Part shown: one piece after another, positions 1 through 9,018 of the stretch
How positions within the stretch are numbered: the first letter of the stretch is position 1
How the letters are laid out: each line of letters opens with the position of its first letter
From: Alphaproteobacteria bacterium
GTDB lineage: Bacteria > Pseudomonadota > Alphaproteobacteria > MPNO01 > UBA830
Assembly: GCA_022822405.1 (NCBI GenBank)
Contig: JAJEBT010000168.1
Coordinates: 62,001 to 126,000 of the forward strand
DNA length: 64,000 bases
Reading direction: 5' to 3'
Program-made: the position numbers and the translations under genes
Notes under the pieces: model-generated
The model's input: the letters and a program-made list of their open reading frames with translations, nothing else
Databases searched by the model: none
What the model was told of the DNA's origin: nothing

Positions 1-16
1 AGTACGAAATTTTGCC

Positions 17-736
17 ATGGCGACACACGTGTGGGATAAGGTCCGATCAGCAGAAACACGACGATCCCGGCGTCGATCGCGGGACAGCGAAGCGATTGTG
101 CGACTGACCAGCAAGACTTTCAACGACGCAGTCGCGACGCTCGCCGAACGGGATGCCGATCTCGGCGCGATCGTCAGCCGGTTCGGCCGCCCGAAAATGT
201 GGCGGCGGACCGGTGGCTACGCAACACTGGTGCTGCTGATCCTCGAACAGCAGGTCTCGCTGAGTTCGGCGCAGGCGGCCCATCGGCGTCTCACCGCCAC
301 TGCCGGATCCCTGACACCGGAACGGGTCGGACAGCTGTCGGACCAGGAGTTCCGGGCGGCGGGCGTCAGCCGCCAGAAAACCCGCTATATCCGCCATCTG
401 GGAGACAGCGTTCTCGACCGTTCGCTTCGCATCGACCGCCTCGGCCGCAAGGCAGACGACGAGGTGCGCAGCGAACTCACGCGCATCAAGGGCATCGGCC
501 CGTGGACCGCGGATGTCTACCTGCTGACATGCCTGATGCGGCCCGATGTCTGGCCGGTCGGCGACATCGCGCTCCAGGCCGCCGCGAAGGACGTAAAGGG
601 GCTGGACGCGCGCCCGGGCCCGGCCGAGCTGACCGGGATCGGCGAAGCCTGGCGGCCATGGCGAAGCGTTGCGGCGCGCATCCTCTGGCATCATTACCTC
701 AACACCGTCCGGACAAGGAAGGGAAACGCAGAATGA
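17..736 (+). CDS. DNA-3-methyladenine glycosylase II-like (HhH-GPD) protein
   Basis: Base-excision repair glycosylase that would remove alkylated purines. The helix-hairpin-helix IKGIGPWTADVYL lies at residues 157-169, followed by VGDIAL with Asp183 as the expected catalytic aspartate; LEQQVS at 76-81 is also typical of the AlkA family. The first 27 residues are Arg-rich and unlike the family, so the in-frame GTG at 98 may be the true start (212 aa). The sequence upstream of the ATG at 17 is cut by the window edge, so this is not settled. It has no AlkA N-terminal extra domain, matching the short bacterial form. The next gene starts 37 bases after the stop, so the two may be co-transcribed. 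Confidence 0.88.
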   Translation: MATHVWDKVRSAETRRSRRRSRDSEAIVRLTSKTFNDAVATLAERDADLGAIVSRFGRPKMWRRTGGYATLVLLILEQQVSLSSAQAAHRRLTATAGSLTPERVGQLSDQEFRAAGVSRQKTRYIRHLGDSVLDRSLRIDRLGRKADDEVRSELTRIKGIGPWTADVYLLTCLMRPDVWPVGDIALQAAAKDVKGLDARPGPAELTGIGEAWRPWRSVAARILWHHYLNTVRTRKGNAE

Positions 737-773
737 ACGCAAGATCAGCCATCAGGCCGGAAGGGCAAATCCG

Positions 774-1436
774 GTGAACGGAGACGTTCGACTCGCGGGA
801 CCCCAAGCGGGACCGGCTTCGGGCGGCACCGCCCGCCACCTCGTCATGTTCCTGCACGGCTACGGCGCCGACGGCAACGATCTGATCTCGCTGAGCCAGC
901 CCTTCGCGTCCGTCGTCCCGGACGCCGCATTCGTGGCACCCAACGCCCCCGCACGCTGTGCCGCCCAGCCCTTCGGCTACCAGTGGTACGACGTGTGGCA
1001 GCAGGACCGGGCAGAGCGCCTCGCGGAGATCCGGTCGGCCACCGCGATTCTCGACGACTTCATTACCAGCCAGCTGGCGGCGCATGGTCTCGGCGAGGAG
1101 AACCTTCTCCTCGTCGGATTCTCGCAAGGCACGATGATGTCGCTGTTCGTCGGGCCGCGGCGCGCAAAGGCGGTCGCGGGCATACTCGGCTATTCGGGGC
1201 GCCTGGAAGGGGCCGATCTGCTTGCCGACGAAATTCGCTCGAAACCGCCGGTCACCCTCGTGCATGGAGCCGACGACCCCCTGGTGCACGTCTCCGAAAC
1301 GGAAAAGGCTGCGGCGATACTGCGCCAGTGCGGCATCGTCACCGACACGCATGTCCGGCCCGGGCTCGGACACGGCATCGACGAAGAGGGAATCAGGATC
1401 GGCCTCGAGTTCGCGGCGCAAACCCTCGGCAGCTAA
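774..1436 (+). CDS. alpha/beta hydrolase, carboxylesterase/phospholipase family
   Basis: Serine hydrolase of the YpfH/carboxylesterase type, 220 aa, cytoplasmic. The nucleophile elbow GFSQG puts the serine at 117, the acid is in HGADDP (Asp167 or 168) and the histidine is His200 in GLGHG; FLHGYGADG at 26-34 forms the oxyanion loop. The start is GTG at 774, preceded by GGAAGGG about 6 bases upstream. A longer frame reaches back to 669 but overlaps the glycosylase and has no family resemblance there. The natural substrate is unknown; members hydrolyse short acyl esters in vitro. Confidence 0.85.
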   Translation: MNGDVRLAGPQAGPASGGTARHLVMFLHGYGADGNDLISLSQPFASVVPDAAFVAPNAPARCAAQPFGYQWYDVWQQDRAERLAEIRSATAILDDFITSQLAAHGLGEENLLLVGFSQGTMMSLFVGPRRAKAVAGILGYSGRLEGADLLADEIRSKPPVTLVHGADDPLVHVSETEKAAAILRQCGIVTDTHVRPGLGHGIDEEGIRIGLEFAAQTLGS

Positions 1437-1563
1437 ACCATCCACGACGGCGGCCGGCGGGCGCGGCAAACCCATCGATGCGCGGTCTTTCGGTCCCCGC
1501 GACCAAGGCCGGATTTCCACCTCCTTCGAGCGGCAACCGGGATTCGGGCGCTTGACCGATACT

Positions 1564-1596
1564 CGGTGACAGGCGCTCGTCAAGAAACAGGCGCAT
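1564..1596 (-). pseudogene. stub of a DUF5615 (PIN-like) toxin gene
   Basis: Directly behind the DUF433 gene, 21 bases after its stop, a frame begins MRLFLDERLSP. This matches the usual opening of DUF5615 PIN-like toxins, including the first acidic residue, and that family is the normal partner of DUF433 antitoxins. After 11 codons the reading no longer resembles the family in any frame, although the frame stays open to 1393. I read it as a toxin gene cut off just after its start. The identification rests on a short match plus gene position. Confidence 0.5.
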
Positions 1597-1617
1597 GTGC
1601 CCGGTGGGGATCGGAAT

Positions 1618-2208
1618 TCAGGCGGCGTTTTGCCAAGGCCTCCCGGACGGACGTCCCCGAAGCGGATGGGTCTTGGCGTAGAGTGCGGCGGCCTTGAACG
1701 CCTCGCGAGGCAGGTTCGGGTAGTCCGCTTCGAGATCGTCGACGGTATCGCCGTCCTGCAGCCGTCCCAGGATCGCATAGACCGTCAGGCGGGTTCCCCT
1801 GATCACCGGCGTGCCTCCCAGAATGTCCGCATTCGAGGTGATGTACCGATCCCGGGCTTCGCGGTAGCGCTCGGCTTCGTACAGCGAATCTGCGGCGAGG
1901 ACCTTCAGGTCGAGCACCGCACCGCGCGCGAATTCGACCGCTTCAAGGCGCATGGGCTCAAGCTTGACCAAGCGCTCCCAGACAACCCGCTTGTGGCGCA
2001 CGGGAAGATCAGTGAGATCGGCAACCTTGAGGGAGTTGAAATAGGCCACGGCCCGAATCGGGAGGTAGCGTGTCGCCCCGCCGCGAAGGCGGGCCGGGGC
2101 ATCTACAGCGCACAAGATGCCTGCTTCCAGGGACTTTTCCACGGTTGTCTTCGAAACCCCCGACAGGGCTGCGGTTTCGCGAATCGTCAAATCGGCGGTG
2201 ATCGGCAT
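1618..2208 (-). CDS. DUF433 domain antitoxin-like DNA-binding protein
   Basis: A 196-aa protein with an N-terminal helix-turn-helix-like segment (about residues 8-31, TIRETAALSGVSKTTVEK) and a C-terminal DUF433 domain (about 120-182), recognised by ILGGTPVIRGTRLTV and a following LEADYPNL. DUF433 proteins usually act as antitoxins or regulators next to DUF5615 PIN-like toxins; here only a toxin stub follows at 1564-1596. The ATG at 2208 is preceded by AGGGGATGAATT, a good ribosome binding site. Whether it still has a job, perhaps autoregulation or neutralising another toxin, is unknown. Confidence 0.8.
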   Translation of the reverse strand: MPITADLTIRETAALSGVSKTTVEKSLEAGILCAVDAPARLRGGATRYLPIRAVAYFNSLKVADLTDLPVRHKRVVWERLVKLEPMRLEAVEFARGAVLDLKVLAADSLYEAERYREARDRYITSNADILGGTPVIRGTRLTVYAILGRLQDGDTVDDLEADYPNLPREAFKAAALYAKTHPLRGRPSGRPWQNAA

Positions 2209-2679
2209 AATTCATCCCCTATTAGGAACGAATTTAGACCAATGGTTCGGCGACTGCCAGCCGTTCAGATCTGCATGGGGCCGACAGCGTGCTTTGAAGG
2301 TGAAGCCTGCGCGCCGGCCATATCGGGCTCAGCAGTGTCCTCAGACTGGAACGGTTGCTGATCGCCGGATTGCAGCCAATGCTCGCAGCAATCCGCACCG
2401 TAGTCGTTCGAGCGGACTCCCGGGCACGACGCATGCAGCACGGAAGCCCGCGCCTGCGTGTGGGCGGGCGGTATTCCGATGACGGCAGGATTTTCTTCAG
2501 GCGCGACCGTCACCGTCGAGACCCTGCAAAACACGCTCGCCCGAACAGACGGCGCGCATGCGGAGAACGCATCATGCCCGGAAACTGTGCATGGCCGCAT
2601 TGCCTGGCGCCGGAGTTCGGGATAATCTGCCTGCTGCGGCGGGGGCTTCCCGCCGAATGTGCTTGGGAAAGCCGGAACG
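2209..2679. other. intergenic region with no supported gene
   Basis: About 470 bases between the divergent DUF433 and HNH genes. Several open frames cross it but none has family resemblance, a convincing ribosome binding site or consistent codon use. A small CCTATTAGG palindrome lies at 2218-2226, just upstream of the DUF433 start, and could be part of an operator. The region must hold promoters for both neighbours, but I cannot place them with confidence. Confidence 0.6.
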
Positions 2680-3240
2680 ATGTCTGCGGCGCAAGATTGT
2701 CCTGCACTGGTCCTCAACGCCGATTTCCGGCCGCTGAGCTACTTCCCCCTGTCGCTGTGGTGCTGGCAGGATGCGGTGAAGGCCGTGTTCCTCGGACGCG
2801 TGAACATCGTCTCGGAATACGAACGCGAGATCCGCTCGCCAAGCTGTGCCATGCGCCTTCCGAGCGTCATTGCGCTCAAGCGCTACGTGCCGCTGTCGCG
2901 ACGCCCGGCCTTCACCCGTTTCAACGTGTTCCTGCGCGACCGGTTCGCCTGCCTGTATTGCGGCGACGCGCCGGTGACCTCGGAGCTGACCTTCGACCAC
3001 GTCATCCCGAAGTCGCGCGGCGGCCAGACCACCTGGACCAACGTCGTTACCGCGTGCTCGGACTGCAACCTCGAAAAGGGGGACCGGCTGCCGCACGAAT
3101 GCAGGATGATCCCGTCGCCGCCGCCACGCGAGCCGACGAATCACGCACTCCAGCGGAACGGCCGGTCGTTCCCGCCGAATTACCTGCACGAGAGTTGGCG
3201 GGATTTCCTCTACTGGGACAGCGAGCTGGAACAGGACTGA
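2680..3240 (+). CDS. HNH endonuclease family protein
   Basis: A 186-aa protein of the HNH family common in Alphaproteobacteria. A zinc site is formed by CLYC (91-94) and CSDC (126-129), and the catalytic region is FDHVIPKSRGG (105-115) followed by an Asn in WTNVV. The N-terminal 80 residues (ALVLNADFRPLSY onwards) are the conserved extra domain of this group. Its role is unproven: it may be a repair or housekeeping nuclease rather than a mobile-element enzyme. An in-frame start also exists at 2659; I chose the ATG at 2680 because the family begins close to the ALVLNAD motif. Confidence 0.85.
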   Translation: MSAAQDCPALVLNADFRPLSYFPLSLWCWQDAVKAVFLGRVNIVSEYEREIRSPSCAMRLPSVIALKRYVPLSRRPAFTRFNVFLRDRFACLYCGDAPVTSELTFDHVIPKSRGGQTTWTNVVTACSDCNLEKGDRLPHECRMIPSPPPREPTNHALQRNGRSFPPNYLHESWRDFLYWDSELEQD

Positions 3241-3376
3241 TCGCCGTCGGCTGGACGCCAGCGGCAGGCCCTCGCATCCCCGCCCAGGCACTCCGGAATT
3301 CCGCTCCCGGGCGTGATGGCCGCCGCCGGAAACGGCGAAGCGGCAATCCTCGGCCCGCGAAGAAGGAGCAGCAGAC

Positions 3377-4813
3377 ATCGGTTCCCGAAACGCGGTCATT
3401 GTCCGGTTCCGCCGGGATCTGAGGCTGCACGACAATCCGGCACTGTCGGCCGCTGCCGCCTCCGGTGCGCCGGTGATCCCGCTGTTCGTTCTCGATGAAG
3501 ACGGCGGCCGTCCGCCCGGTGGCGCCTCGCGCTGGTGGCTGCATCACAGCCTCCGCGCGCTCGGCGACGATCTCCGGGCTGCCGGCACCGGCCTCGTGCT
3601 GCGGCGCGGGCCGGCGGCGGCCGTCAGGAACCTCGCCCGCGAGACCGGCGCACGGACAGTATTCTGGAACCGCAGCCCGGAACCGGCAACGGCGGCCGGG
3701 GACGCCGCCCTCGAAACCGCGCTCGCCTCAGACGGCGTCGAAGTCCGGACCTTCAACACCTTTCTCCTGACGGAACCCGGCACCGTACTCACTGGCGCAG
3801 GCACACCCTACCGCGTCTTCACGCCCTTCTGGAACCGCCTGCGAGAGATCTACCGGCCGCCACCGGCGACGCACGCCATAACCGCGATCAGGCCGCATGA
3901 CGGCATCGAGAACGGCGGGCTCGACGATACCGGGCTGCTTGCCTCGCCGCCGGACCCGACAGACGGGCTCGCGAAAACCTGGACGCCCGGCGAGGCGGCG
4001 GCGCACGCACGCCTCGGGCAGTTCCTGGCCGACGGGCTGGTCTCCTACCCCGGCGACCGCGATCGTCCCGACCTGATCGGCACTTCGAGGCTTTCGCCGC
4101 ATCTGCACTGGGGCGAGATCGGTCCGGCCGAGGTGTGGCGCGCGACAGCGGCCCTTCGGACATGTTCGGGCCCCCACGCCGACGCGGCCGAGGTGTTCCT
4201 GCGCGAGCTCGCGTGGCGCGAATTCAACCATCACCTGATGTTTCATTGGCCGGAGATCGCGACCCGGAACTGGCGCGACCGGTTCGATTCGTTTCCGTGG
4301 CGCTCCGATCCGCACGGCCTGGACGCCTGGCAGCGGGGCCTGACCGGCTATCCGATGGTCGATGCCGGCATGCGGGAACTCCGGCACACGGGCTGGATGC
4401 ACAACCGCGTCCGCATGGTGGCCGCGTCCTTCCTGGTCAAGCACCTGCTCGTCGACTGGCGCGAGGGCGAAGCCTGGTTCTGGGACATGCTGGTCGACGC
4501 GGATCCCGCGAACAACCCCGGAAACTGGCAGTGGGTCGCCGGTTCGGGCGCGGACGCGGCTCCCTACCACCGCATCTTCAACCCGGTCTTGCAGGGCAAG
4601 AAATTCGATCCCGACGGTGCCTATGTGCGCCGCTGGATCCCCGAGATCGCCGCCCTCCCGGACAGGTGGATTCACAAACCCTGGACGGCGCCTCCCGACC
4701 GGCTTGCCGCCAGCGGCATCGCGCTGGGCGAGACCTACCCCGCGCCGATCGTCGATCATGCCGCGGCCCGCGAGCGGGCTCTCGCGGCGCTCAGCCGGGC
4801 GCAAGAGGCTTGA
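3377..4813 (+). CDS. phrB: deoxyribodipyrimidine photolyase (class I)
   Basis: Light-driven repair of pyrimidine dimers using FAD and an antenna pigment. Family features run the full length: VRFRRDLRLHDNP at the N-terminus, WREFNHHLMF, GYPMVDAGMRELRHTGWMHN, and the FAD-binding WFWDMLVDADPANNPGNWQW, to about 478 aa, the usual size. Oddly, no ATG, GTG or TTG lies between the in-frame TGA at 3314-3316 and the conserved N-terminus. The only placed candidate is ATC at 3377, 8 bases after AGAAGGAG. The GTG at 3473 lies inside the antenna domain and would remove the conserved first strand. Start is therefore inferred; identity is secure. Confidence 0.92.
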   Translation: MGSRNAVIVRFRRDLRLHDNPALSAAAASGAPVIPLFVLDEDGGRPPGGASRWWLHHSLRALGDDLRAAGTGLVLRRGPAAAVRNLARETGARTVFWNRSPEPATAAGDAALETALASDGVEVRTFNTFLLTEPGTVLTGAGTPYRVFTPFWNRLREIYRPPPATHAITAIRPHDGIENGGLDDTGLLASPPDPTDGLAKTWTPGEAAAHARLGQFLADGLVSYPGDRDRPDLIGTSRLSPHLHWGEIGPAEVWRATAALRTCSGPHADAAEVFLRELAWREFNHHLMFHWPEIATRNWRDRFDSFPWRSDPHGLDAWQRGLTGYPMVDAGMRELRHTGWMHNRVRMVAASFLVKHLLVDWREGEAWFWDMLVDADPANNPGNWQWVAGSGADAAPYHRIFNPVLQGKKFDPDGAYVRRWIPEIAALPDRWIHKPWTAPPDRLAASGIALGETYPAPIVDHAAARERALAALSRAQEA

Positions 4814-4929
4814 ACCGGGGCACCGGCACGGCACGCGCGGCTGTGACTCCGGACGCGGTTGCGACTAGGATGGGACCAGCCCGGCGCGCCGGCCGGCGCG
4901 CCCCGGACCAGATCGAAGACCCGCCCGGC

Positions 4930-6804
4930 ATGAGACTTCGACCGACAGCTTTCCTCGCCTGCATGCTGATCGCCGCTGCAGCGGTCACGGTGCCGGCCGC
5001 CGCGGACGGCCCGGCCCCGAGGCACGGCCTCAGTGTCTTCGGCGGCCTGAAGTATCCGCCGGGTTTCCGGCATTTCGCGTATGCCGACCCGGCCGCGCCG
5101 AAGGGCGGAGAGATCAGGATCACCGGCCTCGACACCTTCGAGACCGTCAACCCCTTCATCCTCAAGGGGCGGAAAGAGCTGTTCGCGGAGCAGTTGCTCT
5201 TCGACACGCTGATGACGCGCGCCTATGACGAACCAGACGCCCTCTACGGGCTGGTCGCGAGGACGGTGGAGCTCCCCGACGACGGCAGCTGGGTCGCGTT
5301 CAACATCGATCCGTCGGCCCGCTTCCACGACGGCTCGGCCGTAACTGCCGAGGATATCGCCTTCACGTTCGACATCCTGCGCACCAAGGGACACCCCGGC
5401 TACCGTACACTCTACCGCGACGTGGCACACGCCGAGGTTACGGCACCGCTGCGCGTGCGCTTCGTCTTCAAGCCGGGCCGCCACCGCGATCTTCCGACTA
5501 GGCTCGCGCTGCTGCCGGTCCTGTCGAAGGCCTATTACAGCCGGCATGCCTTCGACCGGACGACGTTCGATGCACCGCTCGCGAGCGGCCCCTATCGGAT
5601 CGACCGCCTCGAACCGGGCCGCTCTGTCGCCTATGCGCGCGTCGCGGACTACTGGGCCCGCGATCTCCCCGTGAATCGCGGGCGGCACAACTTCGACAGG
5701 ATCGTCGTCGACTACTACCGGGATCGCGAAGTCGCCTTCCAGGCCTTCTTCTCGCAACAGTACGACTTCCGCATGGAGTTCACCTCGCGGCAATGGGCCA
5801 CCCAGTACGGCAAGCCGCCTGTTCGCAAGGGCCTGGTCGTTCGCGAGACGCTGCCCGACAATATGCCGTCGGGCACCCAGGCTTTCATTCTGAACCTGCG
5901 CCGGTCCAAATTCGGCGATATCCGCGTCCGCCAGGCGCTCGATCTCGCGTTCGATTTCGAATGGACCAATCGGACGCTGTTCTTCGGCCTCTACAAGCGC
6001 ACCAACTCGATGTTCGAGAACTCGGGCATGGCTGCGCGGCAGCCGCCGTCCAAAGCCGAGCTCGCGCTCCTCGAACCGTTTCGCGGCAAGGTACCGGACG
6101 AGGTATTCACGACGCCCTTTCGCGCACCCGTCACCGACGGTTCGGGAAACACCCGCAGGAACCTCAGGAAGGCGGCACGTCTGCTGAAGGAGGCCGGATA
6201 CAGGATCAGGGACGGCGTACTGCACGACGACGGCGACCGACCGCTCACCATCGAGTTTCTCCTCTACGAGACGACCTTCACCCGTATCATCAATCCCTAC
6301 ATCGCCAATCTCAAACGCCTCGGCATCCAGGCCTCGATCCGCATCGTCGATGTCGCGAATTTCAAGCGGCGTCAGGACACGTTCGACTTCGACATCGTCG
6401 TCCACCGTTTCGTCCAGCCACTGACGCCGGGTCTCGAGCAGCGCAACTATTTCGGCTCTGCGGCGGCCAGCGTCGAGGGGTCCCTCAATATCGGCGGCGT
6501 AAGGGACCCGGCCGTCGACGCGCTGATCGAGACGGCAATCGCAGCCGCGACCCGGAAGGAGCTCGTCACGGCGGTCCGCGCCCTCGACCGCGTCCTGATG
6601 TGGAACCGCTATGTCGTGACCCAGTGGTACAACGACCGGCACAACTTTGCCTACTGGAACAAGTTCGGCCGTCCTGCGACCGCACCCGGTTTCGACATCA
6701 CCATGGGGGTGCTCGACACCTGGTGGCATGACCCCGCCAAGGCCCGGATGATCGCGCGCGGCGCAGCGCCGCCGAAACCGCCCGGCGCTCTGCCGCCACC
6801 GTGA
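4930..6804 (+). CDS. yejA: peptide ABC transporter substrate-binding protein YejA
   Basis: Periplasmic family 5 solute-binding protein, 624 aa, first gene of yejABEF. The signal peptide covers about residues 1-25 (basic MRLRP, hydrophobic stretch, then VPAAADG). HGLSVFGGLKYPPGFRHF and APKGGEIR near the N-terminus are typical of YejA, which binds oligopeptides and microcin C-like compounds. The open frame reaches back to 4135 but overlaps phrB; ATG at 4930 begins the signal peptide. yejB follows 20 bases after the stop, so the four genes form one operon. No promoter could be fixed in the 116 bases before it. Confidence 0.93.
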   Translation: MRLRPTAFLACMLIAAAAVTVPAAADGPAPRHGLSVFGGLKYPPGFRHFAYADPAAPKGGEIRITGLDTFETVNPFILKGRKELFAEQLLFDTLMTRAYDEPDALYGLVARTVELPDDGSWVAFNIDPSARFHDGSAVTAEDIAFTFDILRTKGHPGYRTLYRDVAHAEVTAPLRVRFVFKPGRHRDLPTRLALLPVLSKAYYSRHAFDRTTFDAPLASGPYRIDRLEPGRSVAYARVADYWARDLPVNRGRHNFDRIVVDYYRDREVAFQAFFSQQYDFRMEFTSRQWATQYGKPPVRKGLVVRETLPDNMPSGTQAFILNLRRSKFGDIRVRQALDLAFDFEWTNRTLFFGLYKRTNSMFENSGMAARQPPSKAELALLEPFRGKVPDEVFTTPFRAPVTDGSGNTRRNLRKAARLLKEAGYRIRDGVLHDDGDRPLTIEFLLYETTFTRIINPYIANLKRLGIQASIRIVDVANFKRRQDTFDFDIVVHRFVQPLTPGLEQRNYFGSAAASVEGSLNIGGVRDPAVDALIETAIAAATRKELVTAVRALDRVLMWNRYVVTQWYNDRHNFAYWNKFGRPATAPGFDITMGVLDTWWHDPAKARMIARGAAPPKPPGALPPP

Positions 6805-6824
6805 CTCTCCCCGGCCACTGACGC

Positions 6825-7934
6825 ATGCTCGCCTACATCGTGCGCCGCCTGCTGCTCATGGTCCCGACGCTGATCGGGATCATGATCATCAATTTCGCGG
6901 TAGTGCAACTCGCACCCGGCGGGCCGATCGAACAGATAATTGCAGAGCTTACAGGCATCGACAGCGGCACCACCGGACGCATAAGCGGATCCGGCAGCGA
7001 AGTGTCGGGCGCCGCGACGGCGGCCGCCTCGGGAGAACCGGCAGCGGACAGCAGCTACCGCGGTGCCCAGGGCCTCGATCCCGAATTCATCAGGGAACTC
7101 GAACAGCAGTTCGGCTTCGACAAGCCGTTGCACGAGCGGTTCCTGCTCATGATGGGCAATTTCATCCGCTTCGATTTCGGCACCAGCTATTTCCGCGACG
7201 AGACCGTGGTCGATCTCGTGCTGTCGAAGATGCCGGTCTCGATCTCGCTCGGGTTGTGGACCACGCTGCTCGTCTACCTCGTCTGCATTCCGCTCGGCAT
7301 CCGAAAGGCCGTCCTCGACGGCACACGGTTCGACGCCTGGACCACGACGGCGCTGACGGTCGGTTTCGCCATCCCGTCATTCGTGCTCGCAATCGTGCTG
7401 ATCATGTTCTTTGCCGGCGGCACGTTCCTTGACTGGTTCCCGCTTCGCGGACTGACGTCAGAGGACTTTCACGAGCTTTCGCTGGCCGCCAAGGTCGTCG
7501 ACTATCTCTGGCATCTTGTCCTGCCGGTCACGGCCCTTGTTCTCGGCGGGTTCCTGTCGCTCACGATGCTGACCAAGAACTCCTACCTCGACCAGATCAA
7601 CATGCTCTACGTGCAGACGGCGCGCGCCAAGGGGCTGACCGAACGGCGGGTGCTGTACGGCCACGTGTTCCGCAACGCCATGCTGATCGTCATCGCCGGC
7701 TTTCCGTCGGCGTTCGTCGGCATCCTGTTCACCGGCGCGATGCTGATCGAGATCATCTTCTCCCTCGACGGGCTCGGCCTTCTGGGCTTCGAGGCAGCGA
7801 TCAAGCGCGACTATCCGATCATGTTCGCCACGGTCTATTTCTTCACGCTGCTCGGGCTGGTGATGAACCTGATCGGCGACTTGACCTATACCATTATCGA
7901 TCCGCGCATCGATTTCGAGAGTCGCAGTGTCTAG
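6825..7934 (+). CDS. yejB: peptide ABC transporter permease YejB
   Basis: Inner-membrane permease, 369 aa, BPD_transp_1 family. It starts MLAYIVRRLLLMVPTLIGI with the first membrane segment, then has the long Gly/Ser/Ala-rich periplasmic insertion (about residues 45-85) that distinguishes YejB from DppB. Later membrane segments and the EAA-type cytoplasmic loop (around YVQTARAKGL) contact the ATPase. It overlaps yejE by 8 bases, indicating translational coupling. Confidence 0.93.
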   Translation: MLAYIVRRLLLMVPTLIGIMIINFAVVQLAPGGPIEQIIAELTGIDSGTTGRISGSGSEVSGAATAAASGEPAADSSYRGAQGLDPEFIRELEQQFGFDKPLHERFLLMMGNFIRFDFGTSYFRDETVVDLVLSKMPVSISLGLWTTLLVYLVCIPLGIRKAVLDGTRFDAWTTTALTVGFAIPSFVLAIVLIMFFAGGTFLDWFPLRGLTSEDFHELSLAAKVVDYLWHLVLPVTALVLGGFLSLTMLTKNSYLDQINMLYVQTARAKGLTERRVLYGHVFRNAMLIVIAGFPSAFVGILFTGAMLIEIIFSLDGLGLLGFEAAIKRDYPIMFATVYFFTLLGLVMNLIGDLTYTIIDPRIDFESRSV

Positions 7935-9018
7935 CGCGCCATCGACGTCCGTGTGGCCGCACCGGACCGGCCGTCGCCGGTTCGGCATCCGCCTGTCGCC
8001 CCTGAACCGGCGGCGGCTTCAGAATTTCAGCCGCAACCGGCGAGGTTTCTGGTCGCTCTGGATATTCCTCGCCCTGTTCATCGTGACGCTGCCCGCCGAG
8101 TTCATCGCCAATGACCGTCCGCTCGTGGTCTGGTACGACGGCGGGCTCTACCTGCCGGTGCTCCAGACCTATCCCGAGACCGAATTCGGCGGCGTGTTCG
8201 AGACCGAGGCGGAATACCGGGAGCCCGAGGTACAGGAACTGATTGCGGAAAAGGGCGGCTGGACTGTCTGGCCGCTGATCGCCTACAGCCACAACACCGT
8301 GAACCTCAATCTGCGCGTTCCCGCGCCGGCGCCGCCCTCGGCCGACAACGTGCTCGGCACCGACGACCAGGGCCGGGACGTTCTTGCCCGCGTGATCTAC
8401 GGCTTTCGCCTGTCGGTCCTGTTCGGCCTGATCCTGACGGCGCTGGGATCCGCCATCGGCGTCACCGCCGGCGCCGTCCAGGGTTATTTCGGCGGGCGGC
8501 TCGATCTTTTCTTCCAGCGCTTCATCGAGATCTGGGGCGGGCTGCCGCAGCTCTACATCCTGATCATCCTTTCCAGCGTGATCATTCCCGGTTTCTGGAC
8601 CTTGCTCCTGATCCTGCTGCTGTTCGGCTGGACGGCGCTGGTCGGAGTGGTCCGGGCCGAGTTCCTGCGGGCGCGGAACTTCGAATTCGTCAAGGCCGCC
8701 CGCGCGCTCGGCGTGGGCAATGCCGCCATCATGTACCGCCACGTTCTTCCGAACGCGATGGTGGCGACCCTGACCTTTCTGCCGCTGATCCTCACCGGCT
8801 CGATCACCAGCCTGACGGCACTCGACTTCCTGGGGCTCGGCATGCCGCCCGGCGCGCCTTCACTCGGCGAGTTGCTGCAGCAGGGGAAATCCAACCTGCA
8901 GGCGCCATGGCTGGGGCTGACCTCCACGATCAGCATCTCGCTTACCCTCATCCTGCTGATCTTCGTCGGCGAAGCCGTGCGCGACGTGTTCGATCCGAGG
9001 AAGACCTTCGGTGACTGA
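7927..9018 (+). CDS. yejE: peptide ABC transporter permease YejE
   Basis: Second permease of the Yej importer, 363 aa. It has the N-terminal cytoplasmic stretch of YejE (LSPLNRRRLQNFSRNRRGF), one membrane segment, a periplasmic insertion with LVVWYDGGLYLP, then the DppC-like core with GTDDQGRDVLARVIYGFR and the EAA loop FVKAARALGV. The GTG start at 7927 lies inside the end of yejB and its own end overlaps yejF by 8 bases, so all four proteins are made in a coupled way. Confidence 0.93.
   Translation: MSSAPSTSVWPHRTGRRRFGIRLSPLNRRRLQNFSRNRRGFWSLWIFLALFIVTLPAEFIANDRPLVVWYDGGLYLPVLQTYPETEFGGVFETEAEYREPEVQELIAEKGGWTVWPLIAYSHNTVNLNLRVPAPAPPSADNVLGTDDQGRDVLARVIYGFRLSVLFGLILTALGSAIGVTAGAVQGYFGGRLDLFFQRFIEIWGGLPQLYILIILSSVIIPGFWTLLLILLLFGWTALVGVVRAEFLRARNFEFVKAARALGVGNAAIMYRHVLPNAMVATLTFLPLILTGSITSLTALDFLGLGMPPGAPSLGELLQQGKSNLQAPWLGLTSTISISLTLILLIFVGEAVRDVFDPRKTFGD

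Noticed and set aside
1393-1596. Treating the whole 67-codon frame after DUF433 as an intact toxin gene
   Set aside because: Only the first 11 codons resemble DUF5615; the rest shows none of the conserved acidic residues of a PIN fold.
4756-6729. A 657-codon open frame on the minus strand
   Set aside because: Shadow of yejA, whose identity, signal peptide and operon context are clear.
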